From Delftia acidovorans (GTDB lineage: Bacteria > Pseudomonadota > Gammaproteobacteria > Burkholderiales > Burkholderiaceae_C): a stretch of 64,000 nt of DNA. Shown in pieces: positions 7,278 to 14,697 of this stretch. Under the pieces are notes generated by a model that worked only from the letters and a program-made list of their open reading frames with translations, was not told the origin of the DNA and did not search any database. The stretch spans positions 1 to 64,000 of the forward strand of contig JAITUC010000052.1 in assembly GCA_031286585.1 (NCBI GenBank). Direction: 5' to 3'. The position numbers and the translations under genes are program-made. Position 1 is the stretch's first letter. Each line of letters begins with the position of its first letter.

Positions 7278-8218
7278 ACGGCAAGACAAGCTACCTGGCG
7301 CTGCTGGCCGTGGGCGGGCTGATCCTGAGCCTGTCCGGCGTGGCCGTGGCTTTCAGCAGCATGGGGACCAGCGCCATGGGCTTTTACCGCATGCTGCTGG
7401 GCGGCCTGGGGCTGGCCGGCTTTGCCCTGTGGCGGGGCCTGCGCTGGCGCATGACGCGCCAGGCCCTTCTGTACGCCTGCCTGGCCGGCGCCGCGCTGGC
7501 GCTGGACCTGTACTGGTGGCACAAGAGCATTCGCATGGTGGGCCCGGGCCTGGGCGCCATCCTGACCAACTGCCAGTCGTTCTTTCTGGCGGGGCTGGCC
7601 TGGGCGGTGTTCCGCGAGCGGATCACGGTCGTCTACTTCGTGGCGCTGGTGCTGGCGGCCACCGGCATCCTCATGGTGTCGGGCGCGGGCCTGCCGGTGG
7701 CCGCAGACCCCGATTCGGCGTCCGAACACTGGCTGGGCGTGGCCCTGGGCCTGGCCTCGGCGGCGGCCTATGCGCTGTGCGTGGTCTTCATCAAGAAGGG
7801 GCAGACCCCGCCGCACGCCACGCACCCGGCCGTCAACATGGCCGTGCTGTGCGCCGCCGCCGCGCCCTGCCTGCTGGCGGCCGCGTGGCTGGAGAGCGAG
7901 TCGCTGGCCATTGCCGGCGCGGCCGATTTCGGCACGCTGCTGCTGTATGGCCTGCTGGTGCAGGGCGTGGCCTGGCTCATGGTGAGCACGGCCGTGCCGC
8001 ATGTGAAGGCCTCGCTGGCCGGCCTCATCCTGCTGGCCGAGCCCATAGGCACCTATGCCATCGACGTGCTGTTCTTCACCGCCCGGCCCACGCCGATGGC
8101 GCTGGCCGGCATGGCGCTGACGCTGGCGGCCATCTATGCGGGATCGACATACGGTGGCGCGCCCTCCGGCGGCTCGCCCGCAGGGCGCATGGCGAAGGCG
8201 CAAGGCTCCGGCCACTGA
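7274..8218 (+). CDS. EamA/DMT-family exporter
   Basis: A 314-residue inner-membrane protein of the drug/metabolite transporter superfamily with two EamA repeats. About ten hydrophobic segments can be read (for example ALLAVGGLILSLSGVAVAF, and ILLAEPIGTYAIDVLFF in the last pair). Family-typical features are the AFSSMG/FYRMLLGG segment in repeat one and AEP in repeat two. It would export a small metabolite or amino acid by proton exchange. It is translationally coupled (ATGA) to the 32-codon ORF and lies downstream of an AraC regulator. The last 35 residues are a Gly/Ser-rich cytoplasmic tail. Confidence 0.9.
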   Translation: MNGKTSYLALLAVGGLILSLSGVAVAFSSMGTSAMGFYRMLLGGLGLAGFALWRGLRWRMTRQALLYACLAGAALALDLYWWHKSIRMVGPGLGAILTNCQSFFLAGLAWAVFRERITVVYFVALVLAATGILMVSGAGLPVAADPDSASEHWLGVALGLASAAAYALCVVFIKKGQTPPHATHPAVNMAVLCAAAAPCLLAAAWLESESLAIAGAADFGTLLLYGLLVQGVAWLMVSTAVPHVKASLAGLILLAEPIGTYAIDVLFFTARPTPMALAGMALTLAAIYAGSTYGGAPSGGSPAGRMAKAQGSGH

Positions 8219-8238
8219 CCGCGGCGGTCAGTGGCCGG
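8208..8238. terminator. Bidirectional hairpin between convergent genes
   Basis: CCGGCCACTGACC (8208-8220) pairs with GGTCAGTGGCCGG (8226-8238) around a 5-base loop. The stem includes the exporter stop codon and lies before the convergent fasciclin gene, which ends at 8260. There is no strong T tract on either side, so it may slow RNA polymerase or block 3' exonucleases. Confidence 0.5.
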
Positions 8239-8259
8239 TCCGCTTGCCTGCTGTGCCGC

Positions 8260-8823
8260 TCACTTGGGCAGCAGCACCTTGTCGATCACGTGGATCACGC
8301 CATTGGACTGGTAGACGTCGGGGATGGTCACCGTGGCCGTTCCGCCCTTTTCATCGGTCAGCATGATCTTGGAGCCGCTGGACTTGGCCACCAGCGTGCC
8401 GCCGCTGACGGTCTTGATGCTGGCCATGCCCTTGCCGTCCTTGATCATCTTGGACAGCGCGGCCGCATCCCACTTGCCGGCCACCACGTGGTAGGTCAGC
8501 ACGGTGGTCAGCGTGCCCTTGTTCTCGGGCTTGAGCAGGGTATCCACCGTGCCTGCGGGCAGGGCCTCGAAGGCGGCATTGGTGGGCGCGAACACGGTGA
8601 ACGGACCCGGGCCCTTGAGCGTATCGACCAGGCCCGCCGCCTTGACGGCTGCGACCAGGGTGGTGTGGTCCTTGGAATTGACGGCGTTGTCGATGATGTC
8701 CTTGGACGGCAGCATGGGTGCGCCGCCCACCATCACATCGGCCATGGCGGCCACGGAGGCAGCCGACATCACGATGGCCAGGCCGAACGAGGCCAGCTTG
8801 CGGGTGTTTTGAATCGAGACCAT
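8260..8823 (-). CDS. Secreted fasciclin-domain protein
   Basis: A 187-residue protein with a signal peptide (residues 1-29, SAASVAAMA cleavage region) and one FAS1 domain. The conserved FAS1 motifs are present: FTVFAPTNAAFEALP (H1 box), YHVVAGKW, and the C-terminal GVIHVIDKVLLPK (H2 box). It is predicted to be periplasmic or secreted and to take part in adhesion or cell-surface interactions. Its start at 8823 faces the ferritin-like gene across a 311-bp intergenic region. Single-domain FAS1 proteins are frequent in Burkholderiales and often belong to stress regulons; nothing here proves that. Confidence 0.92.
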   Translation of the reverse strand: MVSIQNTRKLASFGLAIVMSAASVAAMADVMVGGAPMLPSKDIIDNAVNSKDHTTLVAAVKAAGLVDTLKGPGPFTVFAPTNAAFEALPAGTVDTLLKPENKGTLTTVLTYHVVAGKWDAAALSKMIKDGKGMASIKTVSGGTLVAKSSGSKIMLTDEKGGTATVTIPDVYQSNGVIHVIDKVLLPK

Positions 8824-9134
8824 GGAATGCTCCTAGCGGGTTGATGACAAGCCGAACGATTCCGGCTGATCTGGATACGCAGCGCAGCGGGGACTGGATT
8901 CAAAAAAAGCGGCAATCGACGTCAAACACAAAAAGTTACAAGCACTTTCAATTGCGGCACATCCAGACCTGCGCGGCCTGCGTACTGCCGGATAGCGGGG
9001 ACGCATCCCATTCCTCTGGGGCAGGTGGCCACCTCTTCAGTGGAACGCGCTTTCGCCACACCCGTGTGCTTTCGGCCGGAGGCACATTCTTCACGTTGAC
9101 CGTTCGCGCCTGCCGCGAACCGAGAGGAACCATC
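8824..9134. other. 311-bp divergent intergenic region
   Basis: This region separates the fasciclin gene (minus) from the ferritin-like gene (plus). The stretch 8895-8960 is rich in A and T (runs CAAAAAAAG and CAAAAAGTTAC) and is the likeliest promoter zone. I see no convincing -35/-10 pair, no ORF with a ribosome-binding site, and no strong hairpin. A Shine-Dalgarno sequence (GAGAGGAACC) precedes the ATG at 9135. Confidence 0.5.
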
Positions 9135-10106
9135 ATGTCCGACGAATCAGTGTTGATAGGGGTTTTGCAAAAACGTGCCAAGAAGCTGGAGGACAGGCGC
9201 CAGTTCTTCCGCAAGACCAGCGGCGTGGCCGTGGGCATGGCGGGCGGGGTGATCCTGTCTGCCTGCGGCGGCGGCGGGGGCGATGCGAATGCGCAGGCCG
9301 GCGGGCCCACGGATGCGGAGATCCTGAACTTCGCCCTCAACCTGGAGTATCTGGAGTCGCAGTTCTATCACTACGCGGTGTTCGGCACCGGCCTGCCCGC
9401 CAACCTGCAGTCGGGCGTGGGCACGCAGGGCGCCATCACGGGCGGCCGTGCCGTGGCCTTCAAGGACCCCCTCGTGGCGCAGTACGCCAAGGAGATCGCC
9501 CAGGACGAGCTCGCCCATGTGGCCTTTCTGCGCGCGGCGCTGGGCTCGGCGGCGGTGGCGCAGCCGCAGATCGACATCGGCGGCACCGACCCGAACGGCG
9601 CCTTCTCGGTGGCCGCGCGAGCGGCCGGGCTGGTGGGCGCGGGCACGGCCTTCGATCCCTATGCGAGTGACGAGAACTTCCTGCTGGGGGCCTTCATCTT
9701 CGAGGACGTGGGCGTCACCGCCTACAAGGGCGCATCGCCGCTGATCACCAACAAGACCTATCTGGAGGCAGCCGCCGGCATTCTGGCCGCCGAGGCCTAC
9801 CACGCAGGTCTGGTGCGCACGGTGCTGTACGCCAAGGGCCTGGCCATGCCCGCGCTGCGCACGGCGGCAGGCGCCATCTCGGATGCGCGCGACAGCCTGG
9901 ATGGCTCCACCGACGTGGACCAGGGCATCACGGGGGACGCCACCACGTCCAACATCGTGCCGCTGGATGCCAACGGCATCGCCTTCAGCCGCTCGCCGGG
10001 CGACGTGCTGAACATCGTGTACCTGACCAAGGACACGGCGACCAAGGGCGGGTTCTTCCCGTCCGGCGTGAATGGCTCGCTGGTGATGAGCAGCGCCTAC
10101 GCCTGA
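9135..10106 (+). CDS. Ferritin-like domain lipoprotein/Tat protein
   Basis: A 323-residue protein. The N-terminus combines a twin-arginine-like DRRQFFRKTSG with a hydrophobic stretch ending in a lipobox (ILSAC), followed by a Gly-rich linker, so export and lipid anchoring are likely. From about residue 60 it shows the Ferritin_2 pattern of desiccation-related proteins: ILNFALNLEYLESQFY, then AQDELAHVAFLRAAL and a second pair, DENFLLGAFIFEDVG and AAGILAAEAYHAG. The Glu/His residues could bind a di-metal centre, but enzymatic activity is unproven. The ATG at 9135 is chosen for its Shine-Dalgarno; the longer frame upstream is non-coding. Confidence 0.85.
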   Translation: MSDESVLIGVLQKRAKKLEDRRQFFRKTSGVAVGMAGGVILSACGGGGGDANAQAGGPTDAEILNFALNLEYLESQFYHYAVFGTGLPANLQSGVGTQGAITGGRAVAFKDPLVAQYAKEIAQDELAHVAFLRAALGSAAVAQPQIDIGGTDPNGAFSVAARAAGLVGAGTAFDPYASDENFLLGAFIFEDVGVTAYKGASPLITNKTYLEAAAGILAAEAYHAGLVRTVLYAKGLAMPALRTAAGAISDARDSLDGSTDVDQGITGDATTSNIVPLDANGIAFSRSPGDVLNIVYLTKDTATKGGFFPSGVNGSLVMSSAYA

Positions 10107-10114
10107 CGCGGACC

Positions 10115-10149
10115 GCCCGCCTGCCCCGCACCGGCCGGGGCAGGCGGGC
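10115..10149 (+). terminator. Strong GC hairpin after the ferritin-like gene
   Basis: GCCCGCCTGCCCCG (10115-10128) pairs with CGGGGCAGGCGGGC (10136-10149), a 14-bp perfect stem with a 7-base loop, beginning 9 bases after the stop codon. No T tract follows, so it is an incomplete intrinsic terminator and may serve mainly as a 3'-end stabiliser. Confidence 0.5.
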
Positions 10150-10197
10150 CCTCCCGGGGCTGGCCCGAGACAAGCGTTCCCCTGCCAAGGAGTTGCC

Positions 10198-10416
10198 ATG
10201 ATGTCCCTTCTGCCTTCCTCATCCGCCCCCCGCACGCCGCGGCGCCTGAAACCTGCCACCGTGGCGCGCCGCTGCGTGGGCAGCCTGATCCTGCTGGCCG
10301 GCGCGGTCATCGTGACCGGAGATCTCGTGGCGCTGTGGCGCGGCGCAGGCACGGATGCCGCGCCCGCCGCCGCAGCCATTGCGCCCGCCAGCGGCCTGGT
10401 GCCGACCGCCCGATAG
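10198..10416 (+). CDS. Small single-span membrane protein
   Basis: A 72-residue ORF opening with two consecutive Met codons and preceded by a very good Shine-Dalgarno (CCAAGGAGTTGCC). It has a basic N-terminus (PRRLKPATVARR), one hydrophobic segment (SLILLAGAVIVTGDLVALW, about residues 29-47) and an Ala/Pro-rich tail. The arrangement is that of a one-pass inner-membrane protein. I recognise no family. It ends 44 bases before the Nramp gene and is probably cotranscribed with it, so an accessory role in that transport is possible but untested. Confidence 0.6.
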   Translation: MMSLLPSSSAPRTPRRLKPATVARRCVGSLILLAGAVIVTGDLVALWRGAGTDAAPAAAAIAPASGLVPTAR

Positions 10417-10460
10417 GCATCCCCCTGCAACCGCGTGCCCCTGCCGGCGGAAAGGCCCCC

Positions 10461-11831
10461 ATGAACGACACCGTGCTTGCGGCCGAACAGGGCCGCTTCG
10501 GCCCCATCGAGCCGGACAACGGCCACGCGGGCACGCCCAGCCTGCCGCAGGTGCATCGCAGCATCGCCGTGCCGCGCGGCGCCAGCCGCTCGGACAACGC
10601 GCGCCGCGTGCTGGCGTTTGCCGGGCCCGGCTACATGGTGGCCGTGGGCTACATGGACCCGGGCAACTGGGCCACCTCCATCGCGGGCGGCTCGCAGTTC
10701 GGCTACTCGCTGCTGGCGGTCATCTTTGCCTCCAACCTGATGGCCATGCTGTTCCAGGCGGCGGCCGTGCGCCTGGGCCTGGCCAGCGGGCGGGACCTGG
10801 CGCAGGCCTGCCGCGAGCAATTTTCCCCGCGCATCAACCTGGTGCTGTGGTTCTTCTGCGAGATCGCCATCGTGGCCTGCAACCTGGCCGAGGTGCTGGG
10901 CATGGCCATCGGCCTGAACCTGCTGTTCGGCCTGCCGCTGGTGGCCGGGGTGTGCATCACGGTGGTGGATGTGATGCTGATCCTGGCGCTGCAAAGCCGG
11001 GGCTTTCGCTGCCTGGAGTCGGTGGTGATCGCCCTGGTGGCCGTGATCGGCCTGTGCTTCGCCGCCCAGCTGGCCTGGCTGCAGCCGCCCGTGGCGGCCG
11101 TGCTGCGCGGGCTGCTGCCGGGCATGGAGATCGTGGCCAATCCGCAGATGCTGTACCTGGCCGTGGGCATCGTGGGGGCCACGGTGATGCCGCACAACCT
11201 CTACCTGCATTCGTCCATCGTGCAGACACGCAGGCACGACACCACGCCCCAGGGCACGCGCCAGGCCATCCGCCTGGCCACACTGGACTCCACGGTGGCG
11301 CTGGGGCTGGCGCTGTTCGTGAACGCCGCCATCCTGGTGGTGGCGGCCGGCGCGTTCAACCGGCCCGGCCAAGCGCCGGTGACCGAGCTGTCGGACGCCT
11401 ACCACCTGCTGTCCCCGCTGCTGGGCGTGGGCATCGCCAGCGCGGTGTTCGGCGTGGCGCTGCTGGCCTCGGGACTGAGTTCTTCGGTCACGGGCACGCT
11501 GGCCGGGCAGATCGTGATGGAAGGCTTTCTGGAGATCCGCCTGTCGCCCGCGCTGCGCGCGCTGCTGACGCGCTGCATCGCCATCGTGCCCGCCGTGGTG
11601 GCCACCGCCTGGTACGGCAGCACCGGCGCCAGCGCCCTGCTGGTATTCAGCCAGGTGGTGCTGAGCCTGCAATTGCCGTTTGCCATCGTGCCGCTGCTGC
11701 TGTTCACCACGCGGCGCAGGACGCTGGGCGAGCTGGCCTTTGGCCCGAGGATGGCGGTGGTGCTGTGGGGCTGCGCTGCGCTGGTGGTTTCGCTGAACCT
11801 GTGGATGCTGCAGCGGCTGCTGATGGCCTGA
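10461..11831 (+). CDS. mntH: Nramp-family divalent metal/proton symporter
   Basis: A 456-residue integral membrane protein of the Nramp family. The metal-binding motif of helix 1 is DPGN at residues 66-69 within GYMDPGNWAT, and the second binding motif of helix 6 is MPHN (in ATVMPHNLYLHS). About eleven hydrophobic helices can be traced. It would import Mn2+ (possibly Fe2+) with protons. The start at 10461 is inferred because the upstream frame has no family sequence; AAAGG lies about 10 bases before it. The N-terminal 45 residues are hydrophilic and longer than in E. coli MntH. No manganese riboswitch or Fur box was recognised upstream. Confidence 0.92.
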   Translation: MNDTVLAAEQGRFGPIEPDNGHAGTPSLPQVHRSIAVPRGASRSDNARRVLAFAGPGYMVAVGYMDPGNWATSIAGGSQFGYSLLAVIFASNLMAMLFQAAAVRLGLASGRDLAQACREQFSPRINLVLWFFCEIAIVACNLAEVLGMAIGLNLLFGLPLVAGVCITVVDVMLILALQSRGFRCLESVVIALVAVIGLCFAAQLAWLQPPVAAVLRGLLPGMEIVANPQMLYLAVGIVGATVMPHNLYLHSSIVQTRRHDTTPQGTRQAIRLATLDSTVALGLALFVNAAILVVAAGAFNRPGQAPVTELSDAYHLLSPLLGVGIASAVFGVALLASGLSSSVTGTLAGQIVMEGFLEIRLSPALRALLTRCIAIVPAVVATAWYGSTGASALLVFSQVVLSLQLPFAIVPLLLFTTRRRTLGELAFGPRMAVVLWGCAALVVSLNLWMLQRLLMA

Positions 11832-11919
11832 GGCTGCCCTGAGGCTGTCCCGAGGTGGCCCCGGCGCCACGCGGTGCCTTCATAGACGTTTTTCTTCTAT
11901 CAAACGCCGCTCTTGTTCG

Positions 11920-11966
11920 TTGGTGGCTTGCAGCGAAGTTCTTAGATTGGTGCCTATAGCCACCAA
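11920..11966. promoter_or_regulatory. Inverted repeat upstream of the encapsulin operon
   Basis: TTGGTGGCT (11920-11928) is perfectly inverted as AGCCACCAA (11958-11966), 29 bases before the ATG at 11995. The enclosed segment contains CTTAGATTGGTGCCTATAG, a locally AT-rich run suited to a promoter. It is a plausible operator for the operon's own XRE regulator or a sulfur-responsive regulator; a leader hairpin is the alternative. Confidence 0.4.
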
Positions 11967-11994
11967 CCCGCGAATTTTCCGCAAGGACGACGAC

Positions 11995-12474
11995 ATGACA
12001 GCCCTCACTTTGGAAACCGCCTTGCCCCGGGCACTGCAGGAGGCACTGGACCACGCCCACGCACAGGGGCTGGGCCACGCAGGAGGCGTGCGCCCGCCCG
12101 TGGCCTGGGCGCTGGTGCAGGCCGGCCAGGCCGTGCTGGTCGATGTGCGCACGGCCGAGGAACGCAAGTTCGTCGGCCAGGTACCAGACACCCTGCACGT
12201 GCCCTGGGCCACGGGCACGGCGCTGACGCGCAACCCGCGCTTTGCCCGCGAGCTGGAAGCGCGCCTGGCCCCGCACGGCGGCAAGGAGGCCGTGGCCCTG
12301 CTGCTGTGCCGCAGCGGCAAGCGCTCGGTGCTGGCGGCCCAGGCGGCCGCCCAGGCCGGGTTCGCCCATGTGTTCAACGTGCTCGAAGGTTTCGAGGGCG
12401 AGATCGATGCGCGGCAGCAGCGCGGCAAGAGCGACGGCTGGCGCTTCCACGGCCTGCCCTGGATCCAAGACTGA
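11995..12474 (+). CDS. Rhodanese-like sulfurtransferase, first gene of the encapsulin operon
   Basis: A 159-residue single-domain rhodanese. It has the substrate-side motif LVDVRTAEERKFVGQVPDTLHVPW and the active-site loop LCRSGKRS with the catalytic cysteine at about residue 103, six-residue length as in true sulfurtransferases. It would move sulfane sulfur between donors and acceptors in the cytoplasm. The ATG at 11995 follows GCAAGGACG. It is the first of five same-strand genes (to 16578) and only 12 bases before the serine O-acetyltransferase gene. Rhodanese genes are typical neighbours of family 2A encapsulins that carry cysteine desulfurase. Confidence 0.92.
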   Translation: MTALTLETALPRALQEALDHAHAQGLGHAGGVRPPVAWALVQAGQAVLVDVRTAEERKFVGQVPDTLHVPWATGTALTRNPRFARELEARLAPHGGKEAVALLLCRSGKRSVLAAQAAAQAGFAHVFNVLEGFEGEIDARQQRGKSDGWRFHGLPWIQD

Positions 12475-12486
12475 AGGAGCACGCAG

Positions 12487-13401
12487 ATGGCCAGTTTCGA
12501 CATTGCCGGACTCACCCAGAACCTGCATGCGGCGCGCCGAGAATGGCGCGAGGCCCACGGCCGCACCCAGGAGCCCGGGGCGCGCGAGTTTCCCTCGCGC
12601 GACGCGCTTGCCACCCTCATCGACCAGCTCAAGGCAGCCCTGTTTCCCATGCGCCTGGGGCCGCACGACCTGCGCCAGGAGAGCGAGGACATCTTCGTGG
12701 CCCACCAGCTGGACTCGGCCCTGCATGCGCTGCTGGGCCAGATACGGCTGGAGCTGCGCCTGTCGGCGCCCCATTCGGCAGCGGGCGCCGACGCCATGGC
12801 GCTGGACATTGCCCGCGCCTTCGCCGAGGCCCTGCCCCAGATCCGCCGCCTGCTGGACAGCGATGTGCTGGCCGCCTTCCAGGGCGATCCCGCCGCGCGC
12901 AGCGTGGACGAGGTACTGCTGTGCTATCCGGGCGTGCTGGCCATGATCCACCACCGCCTGGCCCACCAGCTGTACCTGCTGGAGCAGCCGCTGCTGGCGC
13001 GCATCGTGGCCGAGCTGGCCCATGCGCAGACCGGCATCGACATCCATCCGGGCGCGAAGATCGGCCGGGGCTTTTTCATGGACCACGGCACGGGCGTGGT
13101 GATCGGCGAGACCGCGGTGATCGGCGAACGCGTGCGGCTGTACCAGGCCGTCACCCTGGGCGCCAAGCGCTTTCCCACCGATGAGCAAGGCCACCTGCGC
13201 AAGGGCCTGCCGCGCCACCCGGTGGTGGAGGACGACGTGGTCATCTACGCGGGCGCCACCATCCTGGGCCGCGTCACGCTGGGGCGCGGCGCCGTCATCG
13301 GCGGCAATGTCTGGGTGACCGAGGACGTGCCGCCCGGCGCCCATGTCACCCAGGCCCATGCGCGCGAGCACGCGCAGCAGCCCCGGGAGGTGGCCCTATG
13401 A
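12487..13401 (+). CDS. epsC: Serine O-acetyltransferase (EpsC type)
   Basis: A 304-residue enzyme that acetylates L-serine with acetyl-CoA to O-acetylserine, the carbon acceptor for cysteine synthesis. The N-terminal helical domain is followed from about residue 185 by left-handed beta-helix hexapeptide repeats (IDIHPGAKIGRGFFMDHGTG, then VVIGETAVIGERVRLYQAV). Catalytic residues are visible as the DHGTG His and a downstream HP in LPRHPVVEDD. It is longer than E. coli CysE and matches the EpsC subgroup that travels with encapsulin/cysteine desulfurase loci. A Shine-Dalgarno (TGAAGGAGCAC) precedes the ATG. The stop overlaps the next start by 4 bases (ATGA), so the regulator is translationally coupled. 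Confidence 0.93.
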   Translation: MASFDIAGLTQNLHAARREWREAHGRTQEPGAREFPSRDALATLIDQLKAALFPMRLGPHDLRQESEDIFVAHQLDSALHALLGQIRLELRLSAPHSAAGADAMALDIARAFAEALPQIRRLLDSDVLAAFQGDPAARSVDEVLLCYPGVLAMIHHRLAHQLYLLEQPLLARIVAELAHAQTGIDIHPGAKIGRGFFMDHGTGVVIGETAVIGERVRLYQAVTLGAKRFPTDEQGHLRKGLPRHPVVEDDVVIYAGATILGRVTLGRGAVIGGNVWVTEDVPPGAHVTQAHAREHAQQPREVAL

Positions 13402-13670
13402 GCACCCGTCTTGTCACCAGCTTCGGCATTGCCGTGCGCCAGGCGCGCGAGGCCCATGGCTGGTCGCAGGAGCGGCTGGCCGAGCACTCGGACCTGAACC
13501 GCTCCTACGTGGGAGAGATAGAGCGCGGCCGCGTCATCGCCTCGCTGCTGACCGTGGAGAAGCTGGCCGTCTCGCTGGGCGTGCAGCCCTCGGCCCTGGT
13601 CATGCGCGGCGAAACCGTGGCCCACGACCAGTTGGTGCGCGGCCTGCGCTTGGCGGCTATAGCATGTTGA
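13398..13670 (+). CDS. XRE-family helix-turn-helix regulator
   Basis: A 90-residue, single-domain DNA-binding protein. The Cro/CI helix-turn-helix lies at about residues 11-68: GIAVRQAREAHGWSQERLAE, then SYVGEIERGRV and LTVEKLAVSLGVQPSAL. It starts inside the stop codon of the acetyltransferase gene. Small XRE regulators recur in family 2A encapsulin loci, so autoregulation of this operon is likely, perhaps through the inverted repeat at 11920-11966. Inducer binding cannot be seen: there is no extra domain. Confidence 0.93.
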   Translation: MSTRLVTSFGIAVRQAREAHGWSQERLAEHSDLNRSYVGEIERGRVIASLLTVEKLAVSLGVQPSALVMRGETVAHDQLVRGLRLAAIAC

Positions 13671-13752
13671 AGACATGTGCGGGCGCCGGGACACTGGCCC
13701 TGTTTCCTTCCTTCCCCTTCCCTTTTTCCTGAACTGATTACGGAGTCTGCAC

Positions 13753-14685
13753 ATGTCGGCAACAGTGGGCGGCACGACCGCGCTAGGCGACAACGCCGCG
13801 CGGCAACTGGCCAACGCAACCAAAACCGTTCCCCAGCTTTCGACCATCAGCCCGCGCTGGCTGACGCACCTGCTGCAATGGTCGCCGGTGGAGGCCGGCA
13901 TCTACCGCCTCAACCGCGTCAAGAACCCGGAGGCCATCAAGGTCACCTGCACGGCCAAGCAGGAAGAGAACCAGCTGCCGCGCACCTATGTGGACTACGA
14001 GGAGCAGCCGCGCGAGTACTTCCTCAACGCCGTCTCCACCATCCTGGATGTGCACACGCGCATCTCAGACCTCTACAGCAGCCCGCATGACCAGATCAAG
14101 GAACAGCTGCGCCTGACCATTGAGACCATCAAGGAGAATCAGGAAAGCGAGCTGATCAACAACCCCGACTACGGCCTGCTGGCCCAGGTCACGGACGAGC
14201 AGCGCATCTTCCCGCTGACCGGCGCGCCCACGCCCGACGACCTGGACGAGCTGCTGACCAAGGTCTGGAAGGAGCCCGCCTTCTTCCTGACCCACCCGCT
14301 GGCCATTGCCGCCTTCGGCCGCGAGGCCACGCGCCGCGGCACGCCGCCGCCCACGGTCAGCCTGTTCGGCTCGCAGTTCATCACTTGGCGCGGCATTCCG
14401 CTGATCCCCTCGGACAAGGTGCCCGTGGCCGATGGCAAGAGCAAGATCCTGCTGCTTCGCGTGGGCGACAAGCGCCAGGGCGTGGTCGGCCTGTACCAGC
14501 CCGGCCTGCCGGGCGAGCAGAGCCCGGGCCTGTCGGTGCGCTTCATGGGCATCAACAACCATGCCATCGCGTCCTACCTGATCTCGCTGTACTGCTCGCT
14601 GGCCGTGCTCACGCCCGACGCGCTGGCCGTGCTCGACGATGTCGAGATCGGCAAGTACCACGACTATCCCGACACCTACAAGTAA
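13753..14685 (+). CDS. Family 2A encapsulin shell protein
   Basis: A 310-residue HK97-fold shell protein of family 2A encapsulins, the group typified by cyanobacterial SrpI. Recognition rests on the N-terminal block AARQLANATKTVPQLSTISP followed by RWLTHLL and VEAGIYRLNRV, the mid-protein SLFGSQFITWRGIPLIPSDK, and the C-terminal DDVEIGKYHDYP. There is no signal peptide or membrane segment. Such proteins assemble into icosahedral nanocompartments that enclose cysteine desulfurase. Placement directly before the desulfurase gene (12-base gap) and after rhodanese/acetyltransferase genes supports this. The upstream 82-base gap holds a pyrimidine-rich run and a weak Shine-Dalgarno (ACGGAG). Confidence 0.93.
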   Translation: MSATVGGTTALGDNAARQLANATKTVPQLSTISPRWLTHLLQWSPVEAGIYRLNRVKNPEAIKVTCTAKQEENQLPRTYVDYEEQPREYFLNAVSTILDVHTRISDLYSSPHDQIKEQLRLTIETIKENQESELINNPDYGLLAQVTDEQRIFPLTGAPTPDDLDELLTKVWKEPAFFLTHPLAIAAFGREATRRGTPPPTVSLFGSQFITWRGIPLIPSDKVPVADGKSKILLLRVGDKRQGVVGLYQPGLPGEQSPGLSVRFMGINNHAIASYLISLYCSLAVLTPDALAVLDDVEIGKYHDYPDTYK

Positions 14686-14697
14686 AGAGGCCGGGCG

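Noticed and set aside
9147..11870. Minus-strand ORF of 907 codons across the ferritin-like and mntH genes
   Set aside because: Pure antisense shadow of two well-supported genes; low-complexity His/Gln/Arg composition.
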